This document shows, one piece after another, positions 33,763 to 44,239 of a stretch of 64,000 nucleotides of DNA. A model generated the notes under the pieces. That model ran no database searches. It saw nothing but the letters and a program-made list of their open reading frames with translations, and had not been told where the DNA came from. Origin of the DNA: Epiperipatus broadwayi (taxonomy: Eukaryota; Onychophora; Udeonychophora; Euonychophora; Peripatidae). The stretch is from contig JAQFVV010000002.1 of the NCBI GenBank assembly GCA_028023455.1, positions 31,443,725 to 31,507,724 on the forward strand, given 5' to 3'. Each line of letters begins with the position of its first letter. The first letter of the stretch is position 1. A program made the position numbers and the translations under genes.

Positions 33763-34063
33763 AATTCCTTTCAATGAATTTACGTTTATATATCAATCTA
33801 GCCTTACGCATTATTAGCTTTAAATATATTTATATGTAATAAAACATTTAATGCAATTATTTCAATAGTAAATGCTGTTATAGTAATAATACACCCTCCC
33901 ACTTAACATTCGACAGTATAAATGGCTTTTCCATGAAAGATTCAATTTATTTACACATATATAAATGAAAGTTATTACGGATAATTCCCAAATATGAAAA
34001 TTTTTAATTATATATAATTAAAGCCAAACCGAAAAGATTTTTTTATGCACGTGTTTATAAATC
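33763..34063. other. No recognised feature
   Basis: AT-rich. Confidence 0.4.
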
Positions 34064-34252
34064 ATGTTTTGAGGAGCAGCCACATTTAATAAAATTAAAT
34101 TAAATATATCAACGTTTCAACAAGATAACAATTGTCCTTATGACCAAAAAATAATTAAGAAGGCAATAGAAATATTTAACAAAACAAATTGCATTAATAA
34201 ATATGATGAAACAATGAAATTACCAACTATCTGGAAGAGTTCACGCAACTGA
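34064..34252 (+). pseudogene. PLE remnant: GIY-YIG C-terminus with 5' inverted motif
   Basis: 34155-34252 reads KKAIEIFNKTNCINKYDETM and LPTIWKSSRN-stop, the same C-terminal block as IREAIEILKR...LPPIWKDFF in the 1-2 kb elements. Just upstream, on the minus strand, is a GACAA/TTGTT hairpin followed by GAAACGTTG, a hammerhead-like half-motif, as if an inverted terminal repeat preceded the truncated coding part. Confidence 0.65.
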
Positions 34253-34450
34253 ATGCAAAAGTACAGCCAAATTTAAGTCAAACTATTCAACAATCATGTG
34301 ATACAATTATCCTTGCAACAACCATGTGATTACAACTTTCCCCCCCCACTTTGTTAAGAGCATATGTTATTTTGTCAAAATGTTTTTATATTTACTTTAA
34401 TTATTAAACACGGTTCTTCTTGAAAACATAATTTATAAAACACATATATA

Positions 34451-34513
34451 TGTCAAAGCGTTGACCGGGAAGTAAACCCGGGCCAGCTGCTTAGAAGGCA
34501 GCTATGCTAATAT
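34451..34513 (-). repeat. tRNA-derived micro-SINE, remnant copy 3
   Basis: On + it reads AAGCGTTGACCGGGAAGTAA, ACCCGGGCC, AGCTGCTTAGAAGGCAGC, TATGCTAA: the reverse of the B-box/anticodon region of the SINEs at 15.9 and 25.8 kb. The anticodon loop differs and the 5' part is missing. Confidence 0.65.
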
Positions 34514-34559
34514 TTTTGTCTGTGGGAACATTCATTTCAACAAACACATACATATATAT

Positions 34560-34788
34560 ATAATAAAGTAATGAAATAATATTATGGTGAAGAGATTTGA
34601 TGTTTGATATAAAAAAAAATATATTTTATTTTATTAATTGCTAAGCCAGGCTTTCGATACGTCATGCTTTGGCACAGATACTCCGTCTCGAAAGCCTGGT
34701 TTAGCAATTAATAAAATATATATTTCTTATATCAAACTTATCAAATATCTTCATCATACTATTATTTCATTACTTTATTAAATATTAT
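34560..34788. repeat. Fold-back element, about 90-bp arms
   Basis: Arms 34563-34655 and 34690-34785 are inverted copies (AAGCCAGGCTTTCGA / TCGAAAGCCTGGTTTA). The central 35 bp contains ATGCTTTGGCAC. Confidence 0.85.
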
Positions 34789-35368
34789 CTACAGTATATA
34801 CCCATTATTTATATATATCACCTAATAATAGTACCAGCTTATGTATAGCATAAATCTTCAATCTGCTATCAAGCTAACCTCTACAAGTAAAAGACAAATT
34901 TGTTATATATATATACAATAAAAATAATAGTGAATATAATGGTAATAATATATTATAAAAAGTATTATAAAGATAAAAAAGAGCATTAATTATTATATAA
35001 GTGTATAAAAAATAAATATAACAATGATAGAGTAACAAATTCTGATTTCTTTGATGTGAAAACACGTGTAAGTTTATCTTTAATTCTGATCTTAAAGATG
35101 TAAAGATTCTTAAAAAAATTAAGAATCAATTTTCATCTGTATATATTAAAAATCGTTTACATATAAAGATCAATTTGCATATATTAGCATACATCAACAA
35201 CACCACAACATTTCTAACTCTTCGGCTATGAATATGAGGTTAAAAGACCTCAAAAGCACTTAGACTGATATTTAATTTTGATACTTCTAACTTCACCAAT
35301 GAGTGTTCGAAGCACGGTGTAATTACTATAAATAGAAATAAAATAAGCATAATTAAGCAAGTCAGTAA
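34789..35368. other. No recognised feature
   Basis: AT-rich; the 63-aa Tyr-rich frame is not believed. Confidence 0.4.
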
Positions 35369-35369
35369 C

Positions 35370-35525
35370 ATTAAAAATTCAGGAAACCTGGGCATTGAGT
35401 TGATGACATTTATTTCCTGTTTTGAATTTAACAGCAGTTGAAGATGGTTAAGGAATTAACCAAAAGTAATTCTTTGTTTAATAGTTAATCATCATTATAT
35501 TTATTATTTTTATTGTTATTACAAT
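35370..35525. repeat. Fold-back family A, fragment
   Basis: GAGTTGATGACATTTATTTC, AACAGCAGTTGAAGATGG and TATTTATTATTTTTATTGTT match the right half of the 55.9-kb copy. Confidence 0.7.
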
Positions 35526-35549
35526 ATTTTTTAACTAACAAACATTTTA

Positions 35550-36060
35550 TTTGTATTACACGCACATGTATATATATAATAAATACAACATTTTCCCCAA
35601 CATTATATATAATTTTCTAGTCTTGACGAATAAACTCAATGCTTTTAATAAATATTTCAGCACTTCTTCATTTATTAGATCGCTTATCCAATGCGAAATT
35701 GTCATTTGTTTTTGTGTTCTGTGTGTATATAAGGAATGACAGATGGAGAAAGTTTTCAAACAAATATGAAACCTCTATGGTCCGATTCTACCTTTCATGA
35801 GAGCAACCACTTCTTACTCATTTTAAATCTCATCCAAGTAAAGAATTTTAATTCAGATATATGTAATATAATAAATATGTCATTTTTCCTGATACTATAT
35901 CTAATCCCCTGTCTTAATGATTGAACCAAACACTATTAATAAACATTTCAGCACTGCTTTATTTATTAGATTGCTCAAGTGTTTATTAATAGATTTTGTT
36001 CGTTAGTCAAGACTGGAAATTACACATAATATTGTGGAAAGTGCTATATTTATTATATCA
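35550..36060. repeat. Fold-back family D, copy 1 (compound)
   Basis: Arms at about 35577-35670 and 35965-36055 share TCTAGTCTTGACGAATAAAC-type sequence inverted. Inside is a smaller palindrome around ATTTCAGCACTGC (35925-35995). The interior 35735-35900 is not recognised. Confidence 0.6.
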
Positions 36061-36299
36061 CAAATATCTGAGTTAAATTGCTGCATAGGGTTTATAATGA
36101 GTAAGAAATGGATTCTCCCAAGAAAGTTAAACTAGGCTGCATATAAATAAGGCTGTGTTTATAGCTGGATTGTAATGAGTTTCACTCTTGTTTGCAAACT
36201 TACTAAATCTGCTAATCCTTATGGTCACTTAACACAAAATAATACAAATGGGAATTTTGCATTATCTGCACAATATATATTAATTTTTACATGCACATA

Positions 36300-36548
36300 C
36301 ACACAAGCACACACATATATATATAATAAATGCAGCCTTATTTTCAACTTTATCTATAACCTCTATGCTTAACCAATAAACCAAGCATTGCTGATAAACA
36401 CTTCAGCAACTATCCCCTCTCCCATTCATTGCTTAGCCAATGCAAAATGATCGATCATTTTGGAATTGGCTGAGCAATCTACTATTGAAGGGGGGTGGTG
36501 AAAGGTTTCTCAACAGTGTTTGGTTCATTGATTGGTATTTAAGATGAA
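36300..36548. repeat. Fold-back family D, copy 2
   Basis: Arms 36374-36457 and 36458-36545 meet with almost no spacer at ATGATCGATCAT. The 5' side (TATATAATAAATGCAGCC, ACTTCAGCAAC) matches the 35.6-kb copy. Confidence 0.8.
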
Positions 36549-36834
36549 AATATCTCCAAATGCCTCCAAACAATTAAACTCTTGTGGAAACTTGTATGTC
36601 AAGCAAAATGAATATTGCATTAAGAACTTACATAAGAAGCAAGTTTACACAACACTTTGGAGTGAAATTTTACCAATTAAATGAACTCTTATTAAAAGTG
36701 ACCCAACTTAATATTACCAAGGCAGACTCATTAAGCATTCATTTTTAATAATTTTGCAAACAAACAAAGCCTTTGTAAATATGCAATATTTGAAATATAT
36801 GATATTAAATATTATTAAAATTTGTTGAAGGAGA

Positions 36835-37625
36835 AGATTTCTCCACTCGTCTATCATTAAACGTTGAATGTATAGAAAATTTTAAACTTTATTTAAACTT
36901 TTTAAATACAAACAACATGTTAGTGTTAACACAAATAAACACCACAGGTTAGTCGTAATGACACAATGTTTTGAGTAGTAGTAGTCTCCACTCTTTTTCA
37001 GATGTTGTCCCAACCAGAGACAGTAGTAGCATAGGAGTCAAATTTACACCTTTTTATTCTTGAATATTGAATTTTAAGGTGCTCCTGTAACCAACTGAGC
37101 TATTTGGTCTTAAAATTTGATATTCAAGAATCTAAAGGTGTAAACAATGAGGATTGCCAATTCCTCAACAAGCTTTGTGATAAATGCTTAGCCCTCCCCA
37201 AACCCCTGACCATGGTTTCATGCTTTGGCACTCCTCAGAGTGCCAAAGCACGAAACTATAGTCAGGGGTTTGGGAAGGAATTCCTGACAGAGATATTTTA
37301 AATGCTTTCTCTGACTAAGCATTTATCACAAAGCTTGTTGAGGAATTGGCAATCCTCATTGTTTATAACTTATAAGCTTAAGAGAATAGGGTCATGTGAT
37401 CTATGACTCTTATTTTGACTATCTAAAGGTGTAAGTTTGAGTCTTATGCCAATGCCTGAAGAAGAGTGGAGAATAATAATACTCAAAACGTTGTGTAATT
37501 ACTAATCTGTACTGTGTATTTGTGTGTTATTACTAGCAAGTTGTTTGTATTTGAAAAGTTTAAATAAAGGTTAAAATTTTATATACATTCAACATTTACT
37601 GATAGATGATGGAAATGGTCAACAT
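36835..37625. repeat. Giant inverted repeat with tRNA-like and hammerhead-like parts
   Basis: Almost 800 bp folding at about 37225 (GGCACTCCTCAGAGTGCC). Inner arms (37120-37220, 37230-37370) share TTGCCAATTCCTCAACAAGC. Outer arms (36842-37060, 37410-37610) share ACACAATGTTTTGAGTA-type sequence. Between the left arms, minus strand 37110-37076 reads TAGCTCAGTTGGTTACAGG, a tRNA 5'-half-like word. The + right arm has CTGAAGA (37456-37462), extra A, GAGT/ACTC hairpin and AAAA. The 65-aa frame is a by-product. Confidence 0.8.
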
Positions 37626-37984
37626 ACTATCACACCAAATATACCATCACCATATACCTTTAGGTCAAAAATAAGTCACTTTGTCTGAGACCACAAGAAC
37701 TTATATGGAAAACAAATTTAGATATCATTATGTAAGAATCAAGTCTTATTACAATATTAATGGTTGAAGGCTGAGGTTTCCATAGCTATGATTCTATGTT
37801 CCTGTATTTTATTTTTGATATTTTATAATTACGTAGACTAAAAATCACATTTAAAGGATTACATATGCAAGCCTAAAGCTAAATTAGTCAATAAAATAAC
37901 TCTATTATCCCAAATTCAAAATTAAACATGACTACTAACCAAAATTTAAAAAAGTAAAAAGTTCCTTAACATAACTGATGGTTT

Positions 37985-38245
37985 TCTTGTCAAAGCATAC
38001 TTCTCAAGTATAAAGGATTACAAAACACATCTATAAATATATACAAAGTATATTTCCCACAATTCACAATTACTTCTCACACAGCTTTAATATTAAAAGA
38101 ACTCTTAAATTGGGAAGTAATTGTGGGTGAGGGAAAATAGAATTAGAATATACTTATTATATGTTTTATAATTCTTTGTACTTAAAGGATTTTTTAGTTT
38201 TTTAAATTTTGGCTAGTCTTGTTTAATTTTGATTTTGGGGTAATT
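37985..38245. repeat. Fold-back family E, copy 1
   Basis: Arms share GAAGTAATTGTGGGT- and TATACTTGAGAAGTATG-type sequence. The + end reads TTTTGGCTAGTCTTGTTTAA and TTTTGGGGTAATTGAGG, matching 44240-44465 and the fragment at 48045-48082. Confidence 0.7.
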
Positions 38246-38690
38246 GAGGTATAAATAATAAAGATTATTAATAATATATGTAACAAATAATTAAAATAAT
38301 CATCTTAAGAAATTAACAGTATGTTAAAATTCTGATGGCAAAAATCTTGGTTAATACACAACACCTTTATAAAATTGATTCAGTTTATAAAAATAAAAAA
38401 TAAAGTTCTAATAACCACATTTACAAAAAAAATACAAACTATTAAAATGACAAAATATTAGAATAAATATAATATGACTTCAAAATATAGGAATGGTGAG
38501 AGGACCTTAGATATTATATATTATCTTCATGCCAAAAAAGTGCAAATAATATAAGGAAAAAAAAAATTTTTTTAAAAATAAATTAGCTAGCATTTATTTC
38601 TAATTTACATTGTTGAAAGCAAATAAGAATTTTCAAAACTACTTTTAATATATGAATTTTTTCTACAGTACAAGCTTTTTCATACCAGCA
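38246..38690. other. No recognised feature
   Basis: AT-rich. Confidence 0.4.
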
Positions 38691-38807
38691 CTCCAATGTG
38701 TACTATATAGGGGGTTTGAACTCAGACTTACACATGATCCTCAACTATCCATACTATCTCATACTGCTGACACACTTGATCACACACATGTCAAAAAGAT
38801 AAATAAT

Positions 38808-38857
38808 CATCAATATCTGTATTTCATGCTAAACCAGCAATCGTCAATTGGTCCAGA
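38808..38857 (-). ncRNA. Hammerhead-like core, copy e left arm
   Basis: Minus strand: ACCAA, TTGACGA, hairpin TTGCTG/TAGCAT-type, GAAA intact (38825-38822), ATAT-rich stretch, then a decayed TTGG (TTGATG). Confidence 0.5.
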
Positions 38858-38991
38858 TTATCATCTCCACACATATATACAATCAATGGTCAGCTTATAT
38901 TAAGATAGCCCAATCTTCATACTTTAATGGACCGGCTATCTTAATATAAGCTGAGCATTGATTGTATATATGTTTGGAGATGATAATCTGG

Positions 38992-39035
38992 ACCAATTGA
39001 CGAATGCTGGTTTAGCACAAAATACGAATATTGGT
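38992..39035 (+). ncRNA. Hammerhead-like core, copy e right arm
   Basis: ACCAA, TTGACGA, hairpin TGCT/AGCA, AAAA in place of GAAA, TACGAATA, TTGGT. C3 is T here. Confidence 0.55.
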
Positions 39036-39145
39036 GATTATTTATCTTTTTGACATGTGTGGGATCACATGTGTCAGCAGTATGAGATAGTGTGTATAGT
39101 TGAAGGCCGTGTGAAAGTCTGAGTTCAAACCCATATATAAAAACT

Positions 39146-39790
39146 ACTTCTATTTATTAAAAAATAAAGAGCTCTGCTAATTTACAAACTTAAAAAATTA
39201 AGTCATGTGATATGTGATTTTAATTTTTATTGACTACTTTTATTTATTATCTCAAAAAAACAATTCTTCTTTTTATCTTATGCATCTCCTTAAAAAAATT
39301 TAAACAAATTTAAAATAAACAAAAATATATTATTTGGTAAATAAATATATTAGTTTTTTATTCTATAGTATTCCAAAAAGTTTTGATTATAAATGCTCAA
39401 AACATTGAAAAAAAAAAAAGATTTTTGATATTTGAATTCATGCATGATTCAGTAAATAATAAATACAGAATTTTAAAGAAAAATAATAATTTAAGCATTA
39501 TTTTTTAACTGATAGCATGTAGACAAAATATTAATTTTTCATATTATTTTTTATTAAGTTTGTGTATATCCATATATAAATTTTATTTCATATCTACAAT
39601 TCTAAGATCTTAATTTGTTATTAATTTCTTTGTCTTTTGATTATTTCAATTTAAAATCTAAAATCTGTTTCAAAATAATTGAATGAGCGACTTTTAGATT
39701 AATTTACAAATGTTTTTTTTTATATTTTTATAGAAATTTAAGACTTATACAATTAACCATTTGTGCTAATATTTTATTGTTGCATTTTTA
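39146..39790. other. No recognised feature
   Basis: AT-rich with A and T runs. Confidence 0.4.
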
Positions 39791-39794
39791 TTTA

Positions 39795-39950
39795 CAACTG
39801 TCAAGCTCACTCCACTCACAACTTTGACACCATCCACCTCAGATAAATACAATAATGATTATTACTAATCATTTTCTAAACTAGAGATTATCTCTAGCAC
39901 AGATATAAACTTTAAACCTCAGTTAAAGATTAATATATCTGATTTTTTAA
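39795..39950 (-). repeat. Dispersed repeat shared with 53.16-53.32 kb
   Basis: CACTCACAACTTTGACACCATC, GAGATTATCTCTAGC and ATATAAACTTTAAACCTCAG reappear reversed at 53160-53315. Nature unknown. Confidence 0.6.
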
Positions 39951-40039
39951 TTTTAAACATACACACATAGAGTTATTCACCTTTCTCTTTCCCATGCAAT
40001 GTAACAATTTACTATAGATAAATACTCTTCATATAATAA

Positions 40040-40120
40040 AGATATATATGAGAGATAGTGACATAGGCCAACTGATGAATGCTGGTTCAGCATGAAATGA
40101 AACTTGGGGGTCATTTGTCT
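40040..40120 (+). repeat. Hammerhead-bearing family H, fragment f
   Basis: Only the core and its short flanks remain (ATATATATGAGAGATAGTG ... TCATTTGTCTTTTATT). Confidence 0.75.
40066..40109 (+). ncRNA. Hammerhead-like core, best copy (f)
   Basis: GGCCAA, CTGATGA (40072-40078), a perfect 5-bp hairpin ATGCT (40079-40083)/AGCAT (40089-40093), GAAA (40094-40097), TGAAAC, then TTGG (40104-40107) pairing with CCAA (40068-40071). It is the only copy with both conserved boxes complete. The stem base pair is A-T where copies a and b have G-C, a compensated change. The stem III segment has lost its palindrome, so present activity is doubtful. Confidence 0.65.
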
Positions 40121-40129
40121 TTTATTGTA

Positions 40130-40485
40130 TTTTTATATTGCTTACAATAACTCCCCTCATATGCACTTTAGTGCAAATTTTTTTAAAATATAATTCTTTT
40201 ATTTTCCTGACAGTTTTGACTGTCCTGCAGTCTTCATCAGAGCATTCTTAACCTCCTCTACCTGACAGTTTCAACTGTCATGCAGTCTTCATCAGAGCAT
40301 TCTTAACCTCCTCTACCTTTTAAAATAACTGACTTTTTTCAAATTTCAGGAAAATAAAGGAATTATATATTTTTTTAAATTGCATTAAAGTGTATATGAG
40401 GGGAATTATTGTAAGCAATATATATGAATATATGAAAAAATGCAAAAAAAGTAAAGGAGAAGAATAAGAATATTGTATTTTTATT
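40130..40485. repeat. Fold-back with tandem hammerhead-like units
   Basis: Arms 40132-40208 and 40345-40422 (TTGCTTACAATAACTCCCCT / AGGGGAATTATTGTAAGCAA) enclose two 55-bp direct repeats. It is homologous to 1-310. Confidence 0.8.
40206..40315 (-). repeat. Two 55-bp tandem units with hammerhead-like cores
   Basis: Units 40206-40260 and 40261-40315. Minus strand of each: CTGATGA, extra A, GACTG hairpin. The second unit keeps GAAA (40272-40269) after CAGTT; the first has AAAA after CAGTC. Cleavage-site and stem-III partners are not obvious. Confidence 0.75.
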
Positions 40486-41340
40486 TATATGAATTTAAAA
40501 AGAGTGGGGAAGATTGGAAGTTGTTTAATATATCTAATATTTTATATATTAAGATACAATAATACCATCTGTTTTCTACTATATTTTGCTATAAAAAGTT
40601 TCTAGTGTAATTTATTTATACTATCATGCTTTAACTAAATCAATCAATAAACATTATTGTCTAATAATTCTTACTCTGAATATTTATTTCTTATTTGTTA
40701 TTCTCTAACAGATTTTTTTTTTACTATCACTTATACTTCTGACTAGTTTTTTTTCCTTGCATCTGTAATTTCATATTCTTATTTTATAAATAAAAGATTT
40801 ATTTAGTTTATCATAAGATAAATGAACACAAACTTCTATTAAAATATAGCTGTGTCTACTACTGTGTTACCTTTTAGTTGTTTATTTTTGCTTAACAACT
40901 TAGTTTTATTCATTTTTATGCAATATTTTTCACCAATTAACATAAATAGACTTTAATATCTGTTAATAGTTTCGTTTTCAATTATAAAAAGTAAAATATT
41001 AAAAAAAAAAGATTTTTTTAAAATAATGCTTAAAAACATTAAATAGCTCACTAAAAGTAGAAAATAACAAAGTAATAATTCATTTCATATATAAAATATA
41101 TAATATAAAATCATTTGTTTGATTTTTATGATTTATTTGTTCCTCAATGCTTTTAGCATACAGATTATTATTTTATTTTTCTATTTTTATTGAGCTATTT
41201 GCATAAAAGCATTATTTAAAAAAATTCCTTTTTAAGACTTTATTTTTTAGTTTTTACTTATAAATAAAACATATAATTTCAATTTAAATAAAATAATTTT
41301 TAATAGACTTTTTTAATTGTTTTTTGTTCTTTCCACAAGA
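40486..41340. other. No recognised feature
   Basis: Very AT-rich. Confidence 0.4.
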
Positions 41341-41344
41341 GAGC

Positions 41345-41642
41345 ACGTGCTGTCAATGATTTTGACAAGAAGTTATGGGAGAATAAATATGAACAAAGTG
41401 ATTATACAGGAAGTGGGTTATTGGTCTTTATGCTGGGTTTGGGAAAAGATAAGGGGGATTTAGATATAAAGGCCATAGAGTTGACAAAGATTATGTTGTG
41501 GAAATGGGGTGAAGCAGATTATGGGAAAGCTTATGGTGGGGAATGGAAGGGGAATGTAAAGTGGCTAACAGGTTTCTTTGGGCCTAGTTGCTGAGAGATT
41601 CCTGACTCCGTTTAAGGAGAAGTCACAGCACTTCACATCACA
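41345..41642 (+). pseudogene. LINE (CR1/jockey-like) 3' end, copy 2
   Basis: About 275 bp aligns with 20030-20308: AGTGATTATACAGGAAGTG, GGGTTTGGGAAAAGATAAG, GAGTTGACAAAGATTATG, GAGATTCCTGACTCC, then a CACATCACATCA tail. The short-tandem tail and common 3' end identify the 3' terminus of this LINE family. Confidence 0.8.
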
Positions 41643-42344
41643 TCAGTTGTTTTGATTTTGGAAATGAAAATAAACATTTTTTACACATTTATTATTTTTT
41701 ATAAAATATTTATAAAATATTAATTATTTCAGAAAAATAATTCAGATTTCATAATGAAATATTTACTTTTAATTAAGTAAGTAAATTAATATTAACCAAA
41801 TTTTATTATCTAAATATAGACTTATCATTGGTTCAGTTGTTAAGGAGTTTTCTTGGAAAAAATAAAGTTGTGTTGTTAATTCTAAATAGGACCATATTTT
41901 TGTTAATTGTTAAAAATTCAAAAAAATGGACATCCCAACAGAAACACAGACAAGACAAGTTAACATAAAAGCATTTAATTAAAAAAGAATTTATATTTGA
42001 TAACTTATTTTAAAATACATCTGAATCATCTATTTATAGATTCTTTTAATAAAACGATAGAAGATAACTTATAAAACACATTAGTTTTAAATTGACTCAG
42101 CTTTTTCCACTTTTATAAAAAGTATGCAACAGCTATTATAAAAATCCATATGATTAAAAAGTTTTAATTTTTGAATATATATAGCAATAATAGCTTATAT
42201 ATTGCTTTTCTTAATAAAATTTAGTGTTATACTTTACAAACACACACACCCATATATATAATAAAAATACTAAAACAGAGATTAAATATGTTAAATAAAA
42301 CTTTCATCATGTGTGTGTTATAATCATTGTTATTTAATTAAGCA

Positions 42345-42349
<5 letters not shown>
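41643..42349. other. No recognised feature
   Basis: AT-rich. Confidence 0.4.
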
Positions 42350-42386
<37 letters not shown>

Positions 42387-42433
42387 GCTAAATAACATAT
42401 GATCAAGTGATCATATATATATATATATATATA
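42350..42433. repeat. (TA)n tracts around a GATCAAGTGATC palindrome
   Basis: TA runs at 42352-42383 and 42413-42433. TATGATCAAGTGATCATA lies between them, and a related TGATCACTTGATG word opens the direct repeat that follows. Confidence 0.8.
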
Positions 42434-42985
42434 TGATCACTTGATGGAGCTTTACCAATAGCTCCTAACAAGCTTTTGTTTACATAAATGCTAAGAGAGA
42501 TAGAATTCAAAATCTCTTTCATTGTCACCCACCTCCAAACCAGCTGGTTTTGAGCTTATTGGCTCACATCAGTGAAGGCTTGGGAGACTAGAAACTATAT
42601 CTAAATACCAACTCTAAAGTCAGCACTTATCAAACATGTTTCTATCAGTTTGAAAGCATGAAATTTATCAGACATGTAATGTCTTCAAATCCAGCTTAAC
42701 AAACTAGATAGCTATATGGGTCTGAAATCAGTTCAGTTTCACCATATAATAAAAGCCTCTGCAATATATATCATTGCAAAAACATTCAAAGGTACATTTA
42801 TGATAATCAAAACAAGTTATAAATTTTGTAACCTGCTTTAAGCTTGCATTTTATGATCACTAGATGGAGCTTTACCTACAGCTCCTAACAAGCTTTTGTT
42901 TACATAAATGCTGAGAGAAATAGAATTCAAAATCTCTTTCATTGTCGCCCACCTCCAGACCAGCTGGTTTTGAGCTTATATGGAA
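42434..42985. repeat. 130-bp direct repeats about 420 bp apart
   Basis: 42434-42562 and 42854-42980 are about 95% alike (TGGAGCTTTACC, AAGCTTTTGTTTACATAAAT, CCAGCTGGTTTTGAGC). They could be ends of a small LTR-like (TRIM) element or two units of a longer tandem repeat. I see no clear primer-binding site or polypurine tract. Confidence 0.8.
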
Positions 42986-44238
42986 ATTAAAATACATGTG
43001 TTGTCTTATTGATATAAGAAGCACATATCATTTGAACTTATTACTCTATATGATATAAAATTTTATAATAGCTAAACATAATCTAAAAAAATATTAAGCC
43101 TTTTAAAAATTCTAAGAAAAATTCCTCAAATTCTCTGAGAAGTGTTGCTGAATCATATAAATCTTCCACTCATAGAAGCTCAATTCTGTTAATATTTACA
43201 TCAGATGTATAAAATGTTCTTTATGTTTTTTAACCAATATTTGATTAAGTGGGTCACTGTCATTTTTAAAAATAACAGCCTTGACTGAAAAGTAATACTT
43301 TCTCCATGATGATCACATATTCTATAGCTGTCAATTATTTATCTGAAATAAATGGTTGAAGCAAAAAATACTGTAATGTGGTTAACTAAATATTATTAGT
43401 TGAACAATATACTTCATAATTGAAAAATAACTGCTTGATAGTTGTATATATTTTAATGATCCCCACATGTGAGGATGGCAAAGTGAAAATTATGATTTAT
43501 CTGATCATATAAAGTAATTCCAATGGTTTATTATCTAGGATTTCTGCTCACAACATTCCTGTTATTCTGAACCATAATTATAACATTCAAATCATAAACA
43601 ATTGGGTTTGACATTTCAACTTGGATATTTGGCTATAATACTCAAGAAGAATTGATTTTGTGGCACTGGAATGTTTGTGTGTGCTCATTTCAATTGTCTT
43701 TTTATCCTGCTATGATTTTGTCTTTTTGTTTGTTCTCTTTTCCAATGCCCATCAATTTATGTTAATAAGTTCTGATTTTAAATCACAGTTAATACTATCA
43801 GGTTTTAGTCTTACATACTTATGTGGTTGTTATCCTGCAAATATTAAACACTTCACAATTTTAGACACTGATGTTTCATTCTTATATCATGACCCTTTTA
43901 AATCTCAAGTAGGTTCATCATTTCTTCTCATAGTCTTACAAAACTAAAACTATCTTTTTATTAAATATTACTGTCTTAGAATCTTATTTTTAAAAAAATC
44001 TTTCATTGTTGTGCTTTTTACATTTCTGCGCTGTTATACAAATTACAGCGCTAATATAATAAATGACCCCATTATTTTACATTTACATATGTGTGTAGAT
44101 ATTTTTTGGATTCTAAGAATCTTAATATAGCAGAAATAAAGAGTTCATTTTTTAAATTACTTAAAAGCTGATGAAGCTATGGTTGTTTTCTTTGAGAGAA
44201 ATGAAATGAAAAAAAGAATTAAAGAATCTTTATTCTTA
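42986..44238. other. No recognised feature
   Basis: The 95-aa frame at 43660-43947 is hydrophobic and unrecognised; most likely chance. The rest is AT-rich. Confidence 0.4.
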
Positions 44239-44239
44239 A

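Larger units (their letters stand above)
38692..39145. repeat. Family H as a near-perfect palindrome, copy e
   Basis: Two family-H copies tail to tail, arms about 215 bp (38705-38912 and 38932-39140), meeting at GACCGGCTATCTTAATATAA. Each arm holds a hammerhead-like core on its own strand. Outer ends GGTTTGAACTCAGACTTAC / GTCTGAGTTCAAACCC. Confidence 0.9.

Noticed and set aside
43660-43947. 95-aa hydrophobic frame
   Set aside because: Composition follows the local T-rich DNA; no motif, no neighbouring coding, no repeat in the window.
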